Positions 50,931-59,882 of a stretch of DNA of 64,000 nt are shown in pieces. Within the stretch, counting starts at the first letter, position 1; every line of letters begins with the position of its first letter. The translations under genes and the position numbers were made by a program. Source of the DNA: an uncultured Pelagibacteraceae bacterium (GTDB lineage Bacteria; Pseudomonadota; Alphaproteobacteria; Pelagibacterales; Pelagibacteraceae); the NCBI GenBank assembly GCA_902547825.1, contig CACCPE010000003.1, positions 1 through 64,000 on the forward strand. Reading direction: 5' to 3'. Below the pieces are notes generated by a model. The model ran no database searches and was not told the DNA's origin. It saw only the letters and a program-made list of their open reading frames with translations.

Positions 50931-51503
50931 ATGAGAGCTCAAAAAAACGTACCTGAACAGCTAAAATTAGCAGACTTTGCTGATAAATCGTTGCTATTAG
51001 TTGATGATGACGATCCTTTAAGAGGGCGTTTAGCACGAGCTATGGAGAAGAAAGGTTTTCAGGTTAAAGAAGCCAAATCTGTTGCAGAAGGCCTAAATAT
51101 TGCCAAGACAGCGCCTACAGCCTTTGCAGTCGTTGATTTAAGGTTAGAGGACGGTAATGGATTAGATGTGGTTAAGGAATTAGCTAAAACTAATAAAGAG
51201 AGCAGAATAGTAATGTTAACCGGATACGGGAATCTACCTACAGCTGTAGCGGCGGTCAAAGTTGGAGCGATAGATTATATTGCTAAACCTGTAGATGCTG
51301 ACGATGTTGAAGCTGCTTTATTGGCATCTCCTGAGTCTAAAGCTAAACCACCTGAAAATCCAATGTCAGCTGATAGAGTAAAATGGGAACATATTCATCG
51401 AGTATTTGAACTTTGCAATAGAAATGTATCAGAAACAGCAAGAAGATTAAAAATGCACAGGAGAACTCTACAGAGAATTCTTTCTAAAAGATCCCCACGG
51501 TAA
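50931..51503 (+). CDS. regA: redox response regulator RegA/PrrA
   Basis: DNA-binding partner of RegB. The receiver domain has LLLVDDDDPLRGRLARAM with phospho-acceptor D69 in VVDLRLEDGNGLDV, then MLTGYGNLPTAVAAVKVGAIDYIAKP. After a proline-rich hinge a Fis-type helix-turn-helix follows (NRNVSETARRLKMHRRTLQR), the extremely conserved RegA DNA reader. The 190 aa length fits. Its codons look less AT-rich than the neighbours, consistent with strong conservation. In other alphaproteobacteria RegA controls respiration, CO2 and nitrogen fixation and photosynthesis; its targets here are unknown. Confidence 0.95.
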   Translation: MRAQKNVPEQLKLADFADKSLLLVDDDDPLRGRLARAMEKKGFQVKEAKSVAEGLNIAKTAPTAFAVVDLRLEDGNGLDVVKELAKTNKESRIVMLTGYGNLPTAVAAVKVGAIDYIAKPVDADDVEAALLASPESKAKPPENPMSADRVKWEHIHRVFELCNRNVSETARRLKMHRRTLQRILSKRSPR

Positions 51504-51505
51504 TA

Positions 51506-52057
51506 TTAAATTAATTTTCTAAATTTTTTTATTTGGTTTATTGCTAATGTAGCAATTAAAATTTTAAATAATTCTGCCATTAAAAAAGGTTGAGCTCCTA
51601 ATTTAAATATTGGTTTTTCCCAGCCAATTAGACTTCCTAACCAAAGCATTCCAAAAATATAAATAAAACTTATTGCAAATGTCAATTTAAAGAAATTTTT
51701 TATTAAGTTATTATCAAATACAAATTTTCCAGCTAAATATACTGTTATAATAAACCCAATTAAGTAACCCATAGTTGGTCCTGCAAAATAAACCATTCCC
51801 ACTCCCTTTTCAGGTGTTCCCGAAAACACAGGTAGTCCCATAATGCCTTCCAACAAGTATAAAGATATTGTAGCTACACCAAGTTTCCAACCAAAAGCTA
51901 TTCCAATAAATAAAACAACAAAAGTTTGCATTGTCATTGGTACTGGGTAAAAAGGTATCTTAATTTTAGAGGAAATCGCTAATAAAATCGATCCCAATAG
52001 AGCTACAAAAATATATTTTACTAACTTTGTATAATTAAAACTTTTAACAAATTCCAT
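51506..52057 (-). CDS. bioY: biotin transporter substrate-binding subunit BioY
   Basis: A 183 aa membrane protein with about six hydrophobic helices and the BioY signatures IPFYPVPMTMQTFVVLFIG, SLYLLEGIMGLPVFSG and GPTMGYLIGF. BioY is the S-component for biotin uptake, working alone or with BioM/BioN energising subunits. No CbiO-type BioM or BioN is nearby. The gene is tail to tail with regA and 31 bases downstream of an ABC ATPase that belongs to a different class. A biotin-scavenging lifestyle is a reasonable inference. Confidence 0.93.
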   Translation of the reverse strand: MEFVKSFNYTKLVKYIFVALLGSILLAISSKIKIPFYPVPMTMQTFVVLFIGIAFGWKLGVATISLYLLEGIMGLPVFSGTPEKGVGMVYFAGPTMGYLIGFIITVYLAGKFVFDNNLIKNFFKLTFAISFIYIFGMLWLGSLIGWEKPIFKLGAQPFLMAELFKILIATLAINQIKKFRKLI

Positions 52058-52088
52058 AAAGATAATTTAACTTTTTTTTTATTAAAAT

Positions 52089-53018
52089 CTAGTGTTTTGT
52101 TAATTGAACAAAAACATCTTCTAAGTCACCGTCCTCCGTTGAAATATCCTCTATTTTAATATTATTTTGGTTCAAATAATTCACAATTTCTCCAAAATTT
52201 AACAAATTTTTCTCGTAAGTTACAGAAATAGAATTTTTTGATCTTATACTGAAATTTATATTTCTCATAAATAAATTCTTATTTAGATCAACATCTTTTA
52301 CTTTGAAATTAATTTTTTTTGTTTTTATACGATCAAGTAATTTTTTTGTAGTATCTAATGCAACTAAATTTCCTTTGCTAATAATAGCGATCCGATCACA
52401 CATTTCTTGTGCCTCGATAAGATAATGTGTTGTTAAAATTATAGTAACTCCTTCCTTATTAAGCTGTTTTACATTTTTCCATAAGTTATTCCTCAATTCT
52501 ACGTCAACTCCTGCAGTAGGTTCATCTAAAATTAAAATTGGTGGTTGATGAACCATTGCTTTAGCAATTAGTAGGCGTCTCTTCATCCCTCCAGATAAAC
52601 TTCTTGAATAAGCCTCCGCTTGATCTTCTAAAGATACCATATTTAAAATTAGATCAGTAATCCTGTCATTTTTTGTTATACCGTATAACCCAGCTTGAAG
52701 ATCTAAAAGTTTTTTAGGACTAAAAAAAGCATCTAAATTAACTTCTTGAGGAACTATTCCTAAGGAAGCTCTTGCTTGACGTGGGTTTTGGTCTAGATCA
52801 AAACCCCATACATTTACTTTACCACTAGTTTTAATAACTGTTCCCCCTAAGATACTCAAAAATGTTGTTTTGCCTGCACCATTGGGACCAAGCAAACCAA
52901 ACACTTCACCTTGTTTAACTTTGAAATTTAATTCATTCAAAGCCCTGTTTTGTTTTTTATTTTTATAGTTAGAGTAAATCTTTGTTAGATTTTCAACAGA
53001 TAGGGCAAATTTATTCAT
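52089..53018 (-). CDS. ABC-2 type exporter ATP-binding protein, partner permease not nearby
   Basis: A 309 aa ATPase of the CcmA/YadG/NodI class. Walker A GLLGPNGAGKTTFLSIL, Q-loop GIVPQEVNLD, signature SLSGGMKRRLLIAKAM, Walker B ILILDEPTAGVDVELR and switch histidine TTHYLIEAQEMCDRI are all intact. About 80 C-terminal residues form an extra domain. Such ATPases drive two-component exporters of drugs, polysaccharides or lipids, but neither neighbour is an ABC-2 permease: bioY is downstream and polA is divergent. It is therefore an orphan here. Confidence 0.88.
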   Translation of the reverse strand: MNKFALSVENLTKIYSNYKNKKQNRALNELNFKVKQGEVFGLLGPNGAGKTTFLSILGGTVIKTSGKVNVWGFDLDQNPRQARASLGIVPQEVNLDAFFSPKKLLDLQAGLYGITKNDRITDLILNMVSLEDQAEAYSRSLSGGMKRRLLIAKAMVHQPPILILDEPTAGVDVELRNNLWKNVKQLNKEGVTIILTTHYLIEAQEMCDRIAIISKGNLVALDTTKKLLDRIKTKKINFKVKDVDLNKNLFMRNINFSIRSKNSISVTYEKNLLNFGEIVNYLNQNNIKIEDISTEDGDLEDVFVQLTKH

Positions 53019-53060
53019 ACTTTTTTATTAATCAATAAGAATTCAATGTAATATGTATAT

Positions 53061-55823
53061 ATGAGTTCAATAAAAAAAACAGATCATTTTTATCTAGTTG
53101 ATGGTTCAGGATATATTTTTAGAGCGTATTATGCACTACCTCCGTTATCAAGAAAAAGTGATGGTCTTCCAACAGGGGCTGTTAGTGGTTTCTGCTCTAT
53201 GTTATTTAAATTATTGGAAGATGTGAGATCCGATGACTCCAAAAATAAGCCTACTCATTTTGCAGTAATATTTGACTCCGCTAGAAAAAATTTTAGAAAT
53301 GAAATTTATAGTGATTACAAAGCTAATAGAGATGAAGCGCCAGATGATCTTGCTCCACAATTTGAATATATAAGAAAATCTGTAGAGGCTTTTAATTTAC
53401 CGTCAATAGAACTTTTAAATTATGAAGCGGACGATTTAATAGCTACTTATTCAAAAATAATTACTGAAGTCGGTGCAAAAGTTACAGTGATATCTTCAGA
53501 CAAAGATTTGATGCAATTAGTTTCGAATAAAGTTAGAATGTTTGATCCAATGAAAAGTAAAATAATTGGAGAAAAAGAAGTTGTAGAAAAATTTGGTGTG
53601 AAGCCAGAACAAGTAATAGATGTTCAGTCGTTAGCTGGAGACACATCTGATAACATACCTGGAGTGCCCGGAATAGGTATCAAAACAGCCTCAGAACTTA
53701 TCAATAAATATAGAAATTTAGATAACTTAATTAAAAAAGCCACAGAAATAACTCAAAAAAAAAGAAGAGAAACTTTAATAGAAAATAAGGATAAAGCATA
53801 TCTAAGTAAGAAATTAGTTACTTTAAAAGATGATGTGCCAATAAAAAATAATCCAGCAGAATTTATAATAAAATCGATTAATAAAGAAAAACTTTATAAT
53901 TTTTTAAGAGAAATGGAGTTTAATAGATTGCTAAGCCAGGCAATCAGTTTTTATGGAGAGCCGGGAAAAAAAATTTTAAATACTGGCACGAAAATTAATA
54001 ATTTTTCAAAAATTGATACCAAAAAATATAAAAAAATTATTCAAGAAAAAGATTTAGATAAATTAATCAATGTTTTAAACGAAAAGAGCATTATCTCAGT
54101 AGACACTGAAACTTCCTCTTTAAACCCACAAGAAGCAGAAATAATTGGTATATCACTTAGCTATGATCAAAGTGCTTCTTTTTATATTCCTATTGCACAT
54201 AAAAATACAACAAACTTGAAATTAGATATAGTTATTACTAAGTTAAAAAAAATTTTTGAAGATCCTAGTATTAAAAAAGTCGGTCAAAACATAAAGTACG
54301 ATTACATTATTCTAAAAAAATATGGGGTCGAACTTGAATCAATTGAAGATACAATGCTTCTCTCATACACACTTGATGCAGGAAATAATCGGCATAATAT
54401 GGATACATTAGCAGAATTACACCTAGGACATAATACAATCAAATATAAAGACTTGGTAGGTTCAGGAAAAAAACAATTGAAATTCGCTGAAGTTGATTTG
54501 GATAAAGCAACAGCTTACGCTGCAGAAGATGCAGATGTAACTTTAAGACTGTATGAAATTCTTTCTAAAAGAGTTGAAAATGAGAAACTTAACAAAATCT
54601 ACGAAATTTTTGAAAAACCAATGATCAAAATATTATCAAAATTAGAGACCAATGGTATTAAAGTTGATGATAATTATTTAAAGACATTATCAAAAAAATT
54701 CCAAACTAGATTGGTAAAAATAGAAAAAGAAATCTATAAGATATCTGGAAAAGATTTCAATATTGGTTCTCCAAAACAACTTGGTGAAATTATTTATAAC
54801 GATTTAAAAATTGCTAAATTAAAGAAAACTAAAAAAGGCAGTTTAGCTACAAACGCAAAAATATTGGAGGATCTTGCTCTTTCCGGTCATAAGTTTCCTA
54901 ATTTAATTTTAGAGTGGAGGCAGGTTTCTAAATTAAAAAGTACTTATACTGATGCACTTCAAGATCATATTAGTAAAAAAACCAAAAGAGTTCATACTTC
55001 ATTTCTTTTAGCAGCAACAAATACTGGTAGATTAGCATCTAGTGATCCAAATCTACAAAACATTCCAATAAAAACACTCGATGGAAAAGAAATAAGGAAA
55101 GCTTTTATTGCTGAAAAGAATAGTGTCCTTATTTCAGCAGATTACAATCAGATAGAAATGAGAATTCTTGCAGATATAGCAGATGTGAAAGAGTTAAAAA
55201 AAGCTTTTAAAAACAATCAAGATATTCATAGCCTCACCGCTAGCCAAGTTTTTGATATACCAATTAATAAAGTTTCTGAAGATCAAAGAAGAAAAGCAAA
55301 AGCAATAAATTTTGGTATAATTTATGGTATTACACAATATGGACTAGCTAAACAAATATCAGTTTCTAATGAAGATGCTCAAGAATTTATTAATTCATAT
55401 TTTAAAAAATTCCCTGAGATAAAAGATTATATGCAAACAACTGTAAAAAGTTGCAGGAAACAAGGTTATGTTACAAATATTTTTGGAAGAAGAATACATT
55501 TAAGAGGTATTAATGATAAAAATTTTAGTGTTAGAAGTTTCCAAGAAAGAGCTGCTATTAATGCACCAATACAAGGATCTGCAGCTGATATAATTAGGTT
55601 GGCAATGATAAAAATTGACAATACTTTAAAAAAAAAACAGGCAAATATGTTGCTTCAAATTCATGACGAATTAATTTTTGAGTGCTTAAAAGCTAATGAA
55701 AACAATGTAAAGAAAATTATCAAAGAAGCGATGGTATCTGTTTCAACCTCAGAACATCACATGTTTTCAATTCCTTTAGAGGTAAATATAAGCTCTGGAA
55801 ATAACTGGGGAGAGGCTCATTAA
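53061..55823 (+). CDS. polA: DNA polymerase I
   Basis: Repair and Okazaki-fragment polymerase. The 920 aa protein keeps all three domains: 5'-3' nuclease (1 to about 295, YLVDGSGYIFRAYYALPP, SGDTSDNIPGVPGIG-type helix-hairpin), an apparently active 3'-5' exonuclease (DTETSSL, GQNIKYDYII, YAAEDADVTLRLYE), and polymerase with motif A ISADYNQIEMRILA, motif B RRKAKAINFGIIYG and motif C LLQIHDELIFE. Retention of the proofreading residues matters because they are lost in many other bacterial Pol I proteins. Confidence 0.98.
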   Translation: MSSIKKTDHFYLVDGSGYIFRAYYALPPLSRKSDGLPTGAVSGFCSMLFKLLEDVRSDDSKNKPTHFAVIFDSARKNFRNEIYSDYKANRDEAPDDLAPQFEYIRKSVEAFNLPSIELLNYEADDLIATYSKIITEVGAKVTVISSDKDLMQLVSNKVRMFDPMKSKIIGEKEVVEKFGVKPEQVIDVQSLAGDTSDNIPGVPGIGIKTASELINKYRNLDNLIKKATEITQKKRRETLIENKDKAYLSKKLVTLKDDVPIKNNPAEFIIKSINKEKLYNFLREMEFNRLLSQAISFYGEPGKKILNTGTKINNFSKIDTKKYKKIIQEKDLDKLINVLNEKSIISVDTETSSLNPQEAEIIGISLSYDQSASFYIPIAHKNTTNLKLDIVITKLKKIFEDPSIKKVGQNIKYDYIILKKYGVELESIEDTMLLSYTLDAGNNRHNMDTLAELHLGHNTIKYKDLVGSGKKQLKFAEVDLDKATAYAAEDADVTLRLYEILSKRVENEKLNKIYEIFEKPMIKILSKLETNGIKVDDNYLKTLSKKFQTRLVKIEKEIYKISGKDFNIGSPKQLGEIIYNDLKIAKLKKTKKGSLATNAKILEDLALSGHKFPNLILEWRQVSKLKSTYTDALQDHISKKTKRVHTSFLLAATNTGRLASSDPNLQNIPIKTLDGKEIRKAFIAEKNSVLISADYNQIEMRILADIADVKELKKAFKNNQDIHSLTASQVFDIPINKVSEDQRRKAKAINFGIIYGITQYGLAKQISVSNEDAQEFINSYFKKFPEIKDYMQTTVKSCRKQGYVTNIFGRRIHLRGINDKNFSVRSFQERAAINAPIQGSAADIIRLAMIKIDNTLKKKQANMLLQIHDELIFECLKANENNVKKIIKEAMVSVSTSEHHMFSIPLEVNISSGNNWGEAH

Positions 55824-55861
55824 CGCCTAAATTTTGACATTAATATCTTGAAAATAAAATT

Positions 55862-56560
55862 ATGGTACACACAATAGCTTTAGTCGATGACGACAGAAAC
55901 ATACTTACTGGAATAAGTATGGCTTTAGAGAGAGAAGGTTTCAAAGTTCAGACTTACATTGATGGAGAGTCTGCTTTAGTTGGTCTTTCCAGAAACCCGC
56001 CTGATTTAGCAGTTCTAGATATCAAAATGCCAAGAATGGATGGAGAAGAACTTTTAAAAAAATTAAAAAAGAAAATGTCTATTCCAATTATATTTTTGAC
56101 ATCAAAGGACGAGGAAGTAGATGAATTATTAGGATTGAAATTAGGCGCTGATGACTTTGTAAAAAAATCAGGGGGCTTTTCAACAAAAGTTTTGATTGAA
56201 AGAATCAGAGTTCAATTAAGAAAAAAAACAAATGTAATTGATGATACAAAAAATATTATTTCTCATGGAAAGCTGAAGTTAGATCCAGCTCAGCTTGAGT
56301 GTGAATGGAATGGTAAATCTTTGCCGGATAAGTTAACAACTACGGAATTTTTGATAGTAAAGGAATTGGCGAAAAGACCTGGAGTTATTAAGGAAAGAGC
56401 TCATCTTATGGATATAGCATATAAGGAAAATACAGAAATTGAGGACAGAACGATTGACAGTCATGTGAAAAGGATAAGAAAAAAGTTCAAAAAGGTAGAT
56501 GAAAAATTTTCAGCGATTGAAACTAGATATGGAAGCGGGTATAGATGGAATGTTAGTTAA
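55862..56560 (+). CDS. chvI: OmpR-family response regulator ChvI-like
   Basis: Receiver domain with IALVDDDRNILTGISMALER and phospho-acceptor D53 in LAVLDIKMPRMDG, then LTSKDEEVDELLGLKLGADD. The C-terminal winged helix has TEFLIVKELAKRPGVIKER and RTIDSHVKRIRKKF. The 232 aa length and the position directly before the ChvG-type kinase, with ahcY following, match the alphaproteobacterial chvI-chvG locus, which senses envelope stress and acid in rhizobia. The stop shares one base with the chvG start. Confidence 0.9.
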   Translation: MVHTIALVDDDRNILTGISMALEREGFKVQTYIDGESALVGLSRNPPDLAVLDIKMPRMDGEELLKKLKKKMSIPIIFLTSKDEEVDELLGLKLGADDFVKKSGGFSTKVLIERIRVQLRKKTNVIDDTKNIISHGKLKLDPAQLECEWNGKSLPDKLTTTEFLIVKELAKRPGVIKERAHLMDIAYKENTEIEDRTIDSHVKRIRKKFKKVDEKFSAIETRYGSGYRWNVS

Positions 56561-58083
56561 TGAAACCGAGAAAAACAGCATCAATATTAAAAAAATTCTT
56601 ACTATTTAATTTAACAACTTTTTCTATATTAGGCTTATTTACTATATTTTATTTAAAAGCTATTCAACCAAATCTAATCAAAGATAGAGCAGAAGATCAT
56701 AAAATTATAATTAGCAATACAATTGATCATTTAAAGAGGCTTAATGTAGATTATAGCGCAGATGGCATTAGAACCTTTTTACTTTCAACAAGATTTTTAT
56801 TTCAAAGTTTAGATAGAGTCCAATTTTATGACCTTTCTGGTAAACTCATAGGAGATACGAATATTTTAGATTTAGATCAAAGTGTCTTTTCAAAATCTGA
56901 TGAAATCATCGAGGAAAGCATAGACGGTACGAAATCAAAAATTGATACTGATCTAATGGTTAGAGATAAAAAAGAAATTAATAATATTAAAAAAATATTA
57001 GATGAAAAATACGAAAATAAACCGCTAACACTCTCAGAAACTGATAAAAATAATTTTTTTGTCAAAACTTTAAGCGATGTAAATCTAGAGGATGAAAAAA
57101 TTGGTTACATCCTAGTTTCAGAGCAAGCAAATGATATATTAAACGCAGTAAAAGAAAGAAAAGATTTCATCCTAAGAACAGTTTTTGCTGTTGCTCTAGT
57201 AATTTTGATTTTTTCAATGTTTCTCAACAAGTATATTCTTAAACCAATAGGCTTACTAGTAAAATACAGTGACTCAATTAAAAGTAAATCTTCAGAAAGT
57301 ATAAACATAAAAAAAGCTTTTATTAGGGATGATGAAATTGGAAAATTAACAACGTCTATAGATGAGATGACAAAAGATTTACAACACAGAACGAATAGGG
57401 CTGAAACATTTTCTAACGATTTAGCACACGAAATAAGGAATCCGCTAGCCTCTTTAAAAAGCGCGTCTGAATTACTAGACAAGACAACAGAGAAAAGCGA
57501 AAGTGAAAAGCTACTTAAAATTATTAACCACGATGTAGAAAGAATAGAAAGATTAATTACTGACTACTCACAAATGCTAAAAGATGAGGCCTCACTATCG
57601 AGAGAGAAAATGAGCAAGATTAATTTAATAGAAGTTATAAATAATGTTGTGGATGATTTTAAACAAGACCTAAGTAATCAGAACAAAAACATAGAAATAA
57701 ATATTAAAGAAAAAATAAGTTCTAAAAATGGAAAATATATATTAGGTATCGAAAATAGATTAGAGCAAGTAATTGCAAACTTATTAGACAATTCTATTTC
57801 ATTTAGTCAAGATGACCAAAAAATTGAAATAAGCATTGAGGAAACAACAAAAAACCTTGTAATGACAGTAAAAGATGAGGGACCAGGATTTTCAGAAACG
57901 TCGCCACAAAAGATCTTCAAGCGTTTTTACAGTAATAGGCCAAAAAGCTTTGGAAAGCACTCAGGTTTAGGTCTTAATATAGTCAAAAATATTGTTGAAC
58001 TTCATAAAGGTACCATAGCAGCTTCAAATAGACTAAATACTAAAGGTGCTCAAGTGGAAGTGCTACTTCCTAAATTTTCTTAG
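56560..58083 (+). CDS. chvG: sensor histidine kinase ChvG-like
   Basis: A 507 aa membrane kinase. An N-terminal helix (about 14-32, LLFNLTTFSILGLFTIFYL), a periplasmic sensor region of about 180 residues, and a second helix (about 205-222) lead to HAMP, dimerisation with the phospho-histidine in FSNDLAHEIRNPLASLKSA, and an ATPase domain (NLLDNSISFS, DEGPGFSE, HSGLGLNIVKNIVELH). RRL-type stimulatory domains and the periplasmic repressor ExoR of rhizobia are not in the window. It is translationally coupled to chvI. Confidence 0.9.
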   Translation: MKPRKTASILKKFLLFNLTTFSILGLFTIFYLKAIQPNLIKDRAEDHKIIISNTIDHLKRLNVDYSADGIRTFLLSTRFLFQSLDRVQFYDLSGKLIGDTNILDLDQSVFSKSDEIIEESIDGTKSKIDTDLMVRDKKEINNIKKILDEKYENKPLTLSETDKNNFFVKTLSDVNLEDEKIGYILVSEQANDILNAVKERKDFILRTVFAVALVILIFSMFLNKYILKPIGLLVKYSDSIKSKSSESINIKKAFIRDDEIGKLTTSIDEMTKDLQHRTNRAETFSNDLAHEIRNPLASLKSASELLDKTTEKSESEKLLKIINHDVERIERLITDYSQMLKDEASLSREKMSKINLIEVINNVVDDFKQDLSNQNKNIEINIKEKISSKNGKYILGIENRLEQVIANLLDNSISFSQDDQKIEISIEETTKNLVMTVKDEGPGFSETSPQKIFKRFYSNRPKSFGKHSGLGLNIVKNIVELHKGTIAASNRLNTKGAQVEVLLPKFS

Positions 58084-58092
58084 TGTTCTTTC

Positions 58093-58121
58093 TTGATAAG
58101 ATAAGCTTATATTGATATTAA
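58093..58121 (+). promoter_or_regulatory. predicted ahcY promoter
   Basis: TTGATA (58093-58098), 17 bases, TATTAA (58116-58121), 10 bases before the ahcY ATG. The -35 matches 5 of 6 and the -10 matches 4 of 6 consensus bases. The implied leader is only a few bases, too short for an S-adenosylhomocysteine riboswitch. Confidence 0.5.
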
Positions 58122-58131
58122 CAAACTCAAA

Positions 58132-59421
58132 ATGGGAGAAGATTATAAAGTAAAAGATATAAGCCTAGCTGACTTTGGTAGAAAGGAAATTTCTATAGCT
58201 GAGTCAGAAATGCCAGGGTTAATGGCGCTTAGAAAAGAATATAAAGGAAAAAAACCTTTAAAAGGTGCCAAAATCTTAGGTTGTTTGCATATGACAATCC
58301 AAACTGCGGTTTTAATTGAGACTCTCGTTGATCTAGGAGCAGAGGTAAGGTGGTCATCTTGTAATATTTTTTCTACTCAAGATCATGCTGCGGCAGCTAT
58401 AGCTAAAGCAGGTATACCGGTGTTTGCTTGGAAAGGCGAAACCGAGGAAGAGTATTGGTGGTGTGTAAAACAAACTATAGAGGGTAAAAAAGATTGGAAA
58501 CCTAACATGATTTTGGATGATGGAGGAGATCTTACTGGTTTAATGCATAAAGATTATAAAGATATGTTAAAGGGTGTTAAAGGAATTTCAGAGGAGACAA
58601 CGACTGGAGTGTTAGCGCTTAAAAAAATGGAGTCAAATAAACAATTAATGGTTCCTGCATTCAATGTAAATGATTCAGTGACTAAATCAAAATTTGACAA
58701 TTTATACGGATGCAGAGAGAGTTTAGTCGATGGAATTAAGAGAGCCACGGATGTAATGATGTCAGGAAAAGTAGCAGTTGTTGCAGGTTTTGGAGATGTT
58801 GGTAAAGGCAGTGCCGCTTCCTTACGTCAAGCAGGCGCAAGAGTGATGGTAACAGAAACAGACCCTATTTGTGCATTACAAGCAGCAATGGAAGGCTATG
58901 AAGTAGTTTTGATGGATGACGCAATAAAAGATGCAGATATTGTTGTAACCGCTACTGGAAATAAAGACATAGTAACAGCAGATCATATGAGAAACATGAA
59001 AGATAGAGCCATCTTATGTAATATAGGTCATTTTGATAACGAGATTCAAGTTGAGGCATTAAAAAATTACAAATGGGATGAAATAAAACCGCAAGTACAC
59101 GAAATAGAATTACCTAGTAAAAAAAGAATAATTCTTTTAGCAGAAGGAAGACTAGTTAATTTAGGATGTGCTACAGGGCATCCTAGTTTTGTTATGAGTG
59201 CTTCATTTACAAATCAAGTAATAGCCCAAATTGAATTATGGAACAACTCAGATAAGTATGAGAAGAAAGTTTATGTGCTTCCAAAACATCTTGATGAAAA
59301 AGTTGCCATGCTTCATTTAGAGAAAGTAGGAGCAAAATTAACAAAAATGTCAAAAGAGCAAGCAGATTATATTAGCGTTAAACCATCAGGACCTTTTAAA
59401 CCAGATACTTACCGCTACTAA
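58132..59421 (+). CDS. ahcY: adenosylhomocysteinase
   Basis: Splits S-adenosylhomocysteine into adenosine and homocysteine, relieving product inhibition of methyltransferases. The 429 aa protein has [34 protein letters not shown], the NAD-binding [18 protein letters not shown], and the C-terminal K-P-x2-Y in FKPDTYRY. In rhizobia hprK, a PTS EIIA gene and ptsH lie between chvG and ahcY; here only 48 bases separate them. Confidence 0.98.
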   Translation: MGEDYKVKDISLADFGRKEISIAESEMPGLMALRKEYKGKKPLKGAKILGCLHMTIQTAVLIETLVDLGAEVRWSSCNIFSTQDHAAAAIAKAGIPVFAWKGETEEEYWWCVKQTIEGKKDWKPNMILDDGGDLTGLMHKDYKDMLKGVKGISEETTTGVLALKKMESNKQLMVPAFNVNDSVTKSKFDNLYGCRESLVDGIKRATDVMMSGKVAVVAGFGDVGKGSAASLRQAGARVMVTETDPICALQAAMEGYEVVLMDDAIKDADIVVTATGNKDIVTADHMRNMKDRAILCNIGHFDNEIQVEALKNYKWDEIKPQVHEIELPSKKRIILLAEGRLVNLGCATGHPSFVMSASFTNQVIAQIELWNNSDKYEKKVYVLPKHLDEKVAMLHLEKVGAKLTKMSKEQADYISVKPSGPFKPDTYRY

Positions 59422-59432
59422 AACAGTAGCTA

Positions 59433-59882
59433 ATGATTGTTAAATCCTTAGAACATTTAAACTCTTTATCAAAAAAAGTTGCAGATCAACTAATAAAAAA
59501 CGACTGTATTTTTTTAATTGGTGAAATTGGTGTAGGAAAAACTACCTTTACAAGATATTTGATAAATTACTTACAAGAAAAAAATGGAAAAAAGATAACA
59601 GAAGTACTCAGCCCTACTTTTAATTTACTTTATGAGTATGATTTAAGAAACATTAAAATTATGCATTATGATCTTTACAGAATAGTAGATACAAAAGAAT
59701 TAAAACATTTAGGCATCTTTTCAGATAAACAAGAAGCAATTAAAATTATAGAGTGGCCACAACTTATTAATATTCCATTAATTGATAAGTTAGAAGTACA
59801 TTTAGATTACGTTAAAAATGAAAATGAAAGAGAGATAAAATTCAAGGGTGCAGACAGGTGGAAAATTTTAAATGAATTATAA
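59433..59882 (+). CDS. tsaE: tRNA t6A synthesis ATPase TsaE
   Basis: P-loop protein that drives the TsaB-TsaD complex in threonylcarbamoyladenosine formation. Walker A IGEIGVGKTTFTRYL, the TsaE-specific SPTFNLLYEYD and MHYDLYRI, and IIEWPQLI are visible. The length of 149 aa is normal. It overlaps the amgK start by 11 bases; the order ahcY-tsaE-amgK-murU is common in alphaproteobacteria. Confidence 0.95.
   Translation: MIVKSLEHLNSLSKKVADQLIKNDCIFLIGEIGVGKTTFTRYLINYLQEKNGKKITEVLSPTFNLLYEYDLRNIKIMHYDLYRIVDTKELKHLGIFSDKQEAIKIIEWPQLINIPLIDKLEVHLDYVKNENEREIKFKGADRWKILNEL

Noticed and set aside
52089..53018. ABC ATPase as BioM partner of BioY
   Set aside because: Signature sequence and the C-terminal extension are of the ABC-2 exporter type, not the CbiO-like energy-coupling type.
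55834..55860. TTGACA...TAAAAT promoter for chvI
   Set aside because: The boxes are good but only 15 bases apart, and the -10 ends 1 base before the ATG, so transcription would begin inside the gene. No later start codon gives an intact receiver domain.
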